The notes under the pieces were generated by a model that saw only the letters and a program-made list of their open reading frames with translations, ran no database searches and was not told the origin of the DNA. From Prionace glauca (taxonomy: Eukaryota; Chordata; Chondrichthyes; Carcharhiniformes; Carcharhinidae), in contig CM075760.1 of assembly GCA_037974335.1 (NCBI GenBank), forward strand, positions 8,615,432 through 8,679,431: a DNA stretch of 64,000 nucleotides, in the 5' to 3' direction. A program made the translations under genes and the position numbers. Below, piece by piece: positions 61,808 to 64,000 of the stretch (positions are counted from its first letter, which is position 1; each line of letters opens with the position of its first letter).

Positions 61808-62745
61808 TCCCAGAGATAGAACATAGAACATAGAACATAGAACATTACAGCACAAACAGGCCCTTCGGCCCTCGAGTTGCGCCGATCGCATCAACCCCAC
61901 CAATCTATAGGCCTATCTATAACCCCCAATCCCATTAAACCCCATATACTCATCCAGAAGTCTTTTAAAAGACCCCAGCGAGTTCGCCTCCACCACCGAC
62001 GACGGCAGCCGATTCCATTCACTCACCACCCTCTGAGTGAAAAACTTACCCCTAACATCACCTCTGTACTTTCCTCCCCGCATCTTAAATCTGTGTCCTC
62101 TCGTAGCGACCATTTCAACCCGGGGAAATAGCCTCTGAGAGTCCACCCTATCTATTCCTCTCAACATTTTATAAACTTCTATCAGGTCGCCTCTCAACCT
62201 TCGCCTCTCCAGGGAAAAGAGTCCCAGCTCCCTCAACCTATCTTCATAAGGCATGCCTCCCAGTCCAGGCAACATCCTTGTAAATCTCCTCTGCACCCTT
62301 TCAATAGCTTCTACGTCTTTCCTATAGTGAGGCGACCAGAACTGCGCACAGTACTCCAAATGAGGCCTGACGAGGGTCCTGTAAAGTTGCAGCATTACCT
62401 CCCGACTCCTAAACTCAATCCCTCGATTAATGAAGGCCAGTACACCATACGCCTTCTTGACCACCTCCTCCACCTGCGAGGCCGATTTAAGAATCCTGTG
62501 AACCCGGACCCCGAGATCCTTCTGCTCTTCAACGCTACTAAGACCCCTGCCCTTAATAGTGTACTCGTTCATCCCGTTGGTTCTGCCGAAATGGACGACT
62601 ACACATTTATCCGCGTTGAAGTCCATCTGCCACTTCTCCGCCCATTCCTGCATCCTATCTATGTCCTGCTGCAACTTTTGACATCCTTCCAGACCATCCA
62701 CAACACCGCCGACCTTCGTAATCCACTGTTGAAGCTGCAGTCGCG
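61808..62745 (-). mobile_element. CR1-type LINE (ACATAGA-tailed subfamily), 3' part intact
   Basis: The 3' end on the minus strand is a run of the heptamer TTCTATG (ACATAGA on the plus strand, 61817-61845). A 262-codon frame is open from DGLEGCQKLQQDIDRMQEWA through VHFGRTNGMNEYTIKGRGLS and RLRGDLIEVYKMLRGIDRVD to YMGFNGIGGYR, that is, the end of the palm, the thumb and the C-terminus of ORF2. There are no breaks in this part, so insertion is recent, but the 5' end is truncated before the catalytic FADD. The copy at 34.7 kb is an older relative. Confidence 0.93.
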
Positions 62746-63650
62746 GGGAACGTAGACAGGAAAACAGAATTAAATGGTTTTATTTATCCGGGATTCCTTT
62801 TTTTCAATATTCCACTTCCTCCTTCTTTGGCCATTAGTTTATTTTTCTAATGTAATTTTCAAAGGATAGCCACTGTTAAGTTCTGGACACTAAGCAATTG
62901 ATCTCCGCAATTATCATTACAGCTTTTCTTCCTTTACTTTCCTTGAACAGGCTGTGTCAGAAAGCAAGACTGATACAGCTGCTGCTTGGGAGCTCAAAAT
63001 AGACTGGAGTCTACGCTGGAGATGTCTATGCAAGCGTGTCAGGTAATTGTTCCATCCAATGTTGGTGAGTGTTTATCACAGATGGATATGAATAGTGGGT
63101 CGATGAACAGGGTTTTCTGATCGATTGCCCTGGACTGTGAAACAGTGCTGTAATAAATGGGGAACGGCATGCGATGACATAGATAGAGGCTCGTGATAAG
63201 TCAACAGTAAATGAGAAACTGCTCAGTTTTGTTTCATCATTGAGTACAGGCAGACACTTAGCTTATGCATCAAGAGGAAGCTCGCTGATTTGTGCAGGTA
63301 CATTGTGCAGCATTTCTTGTCATTCAGCCATCTAAGTTTTACAATTTCATAACTTTTCTTGTTTTGCCATTAACTGCTTTCTTTTCCCCCCTGTTGCCTT
63401 GTCTATTCATTGCTGCCTCTTTATTTGATGTTATTTTCTATTTTTGTTCGCCTCATTCTCTTCAGAATCCCCAGATTCCCTATCTATCGGGTGCCTTGGT
63501 AACAGTAGGCAGTTCTCAGTGCGTGTGTGTGTATCCTTGAGTTTCATTAAGTTTTAGTCTTCCATTCTGTGTATCCGTGTAAATTTCTGGCATTCAGGCT
63601 TTGTTTTTACGGGCGGATTATTTCACGAGGAAAGACTGGAGAGACAATTT
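62746..63650. other. Unassigned spacer
   Basis: The stretch is pyrimidine-rich near 63330-63470. No host exon or V segment is recognised. Confidence 0.4.
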
Positions 63651-63790
63651 TTATATCCACTGGATTCAGAGTAAGAATAGGTTACTTGGTTGATATGTAT
63701 AAAATACAAAGGGGTCTTGACAAGGTGGATGTGAAGAGGATAGTTCCTCTTCTGGGTGAATCTATAACTCTGTTTCAAAGTAGGAATTCG
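63651..63790 (+). mobile_element. Very short LINE fragment
   Basis: The frame LVDMYKIQRGLDKVDVKRIV followed by PLLGES resembles LIEVYKMLRGIDRVDSQRLF of the CR1 ORF2 end. Confidence 0.6.
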
Positions 63791-64000
63791 CCCATTTAAA
63801 ATACCACTGCACCACAGCCTCCTCTAATGTATGTCAGTATTTATAAATACTCATCTGTAGCAATGTCCTTCCTTGGTGTGTCTCTGCATCTTTCACTGCT
63901 CTCAGGCCGCGTTCATATTTGTCCCTCAGTCGGATTGTTTCTGTATCATTCCGCTCAATCTCACCCTTGCCTATGTCAATTATTTTTATAGCTCTCTCAA

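Noticed and set aside
1-64000. Search by eye for LTR elements, endogenous viruses, Polintons, and TCR constant exons
   Set aside because: No gag, integrase, protease or envelope-like frame, no long direct terminal repeats, and no Ig C domain was recognised. All reverse transcriptase seen is of the CR1 or L2 LINE type.

Overview
The window looks like nuclear DNA of a cartilaginous fish, most likely a shark. It holds short germline immunoglobulin-superfamily V segments with recombination signal sequences (RSS), including one V of the short NAR type known only from cartilaginous fishes. It also has a two-exon GPR139-like receptor of the kind expanded in these fishes, and many copies of CR1 LINEs, tRNA-derived SINEs and foldback elements. 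There are no operons and gene density is low. I see no LTR retrotransposon or endogenous virus.

Layout. About 0.6-0.8 kb: a decayed EMC4 pseudogene. 1-5.1 kb: CR1 LINEs around a foldback element. 5.47-15.83 kb: a GPR139-like receptor in two exons, separated by a 9-kb intron packed with CR1 copies, a SINE and a 40/41-bp minisatellite. Exon 1 carries five exact-length 42-bp repeats. 15.9-18.6 kb: a long GA-rich tract and SINEs.

18.7-31.4 kb and 52.3-57.6 kb: V segments of the T-cell receptor alpha/delta type, in both orientations. On the minus strand, in transcription order, there is a leader (23.25 kb), a NAR-type V (22.8-23.1 kb), a J (22.35-22.41 kb) with a splice donor, and 3.3 kb further on a leaderless V (18.76-19.07 kb) with a splice acceptor in matching phase and a good 23-bp-spacer RSS. 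This is the order of the doubly-V NAR-TCR delta chain: a NAR V(D)J domain spliced onto a supporting delta V, which then joins the ordinary delta D and J. Here the supporting V has a stop at its conserved tryptophan, the NAR V has a 12-bp-spacer RSS, and no D segment is visible.

The other V segments are two intact-looking plus-strand genes at 54.3-54.8 and 56.5-57.6 kb, an intact-looking minus-strand gene at 30.8-31.4 kb, and damaged or partial ones at 25.5, 28.2, 29.0-29.4 and 52.3 kb. The gene at 56.5 kb has a promoter-like cluster with a palindromic CRE, a decamer matching the TCR V-beta promoter element, and two CCAAT boxes.

32-51 kb: repeats and unrecognised DNA, notably diverged AT-rich arrays with units of about 30-40 bp, SINEs and foldback elements. 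58-64 kb: two fairly young CR1 copies, a tRNA-Glu-like pseudogene and a near-intact tRNA-Asn with anticodon ATT.

No C region and no ordinary D or J is present, so this is part of the V side of the locus. Assignment to TRA/TRD rests on V sequence style and on the NAR-TCR unit, not on linked constant exons.
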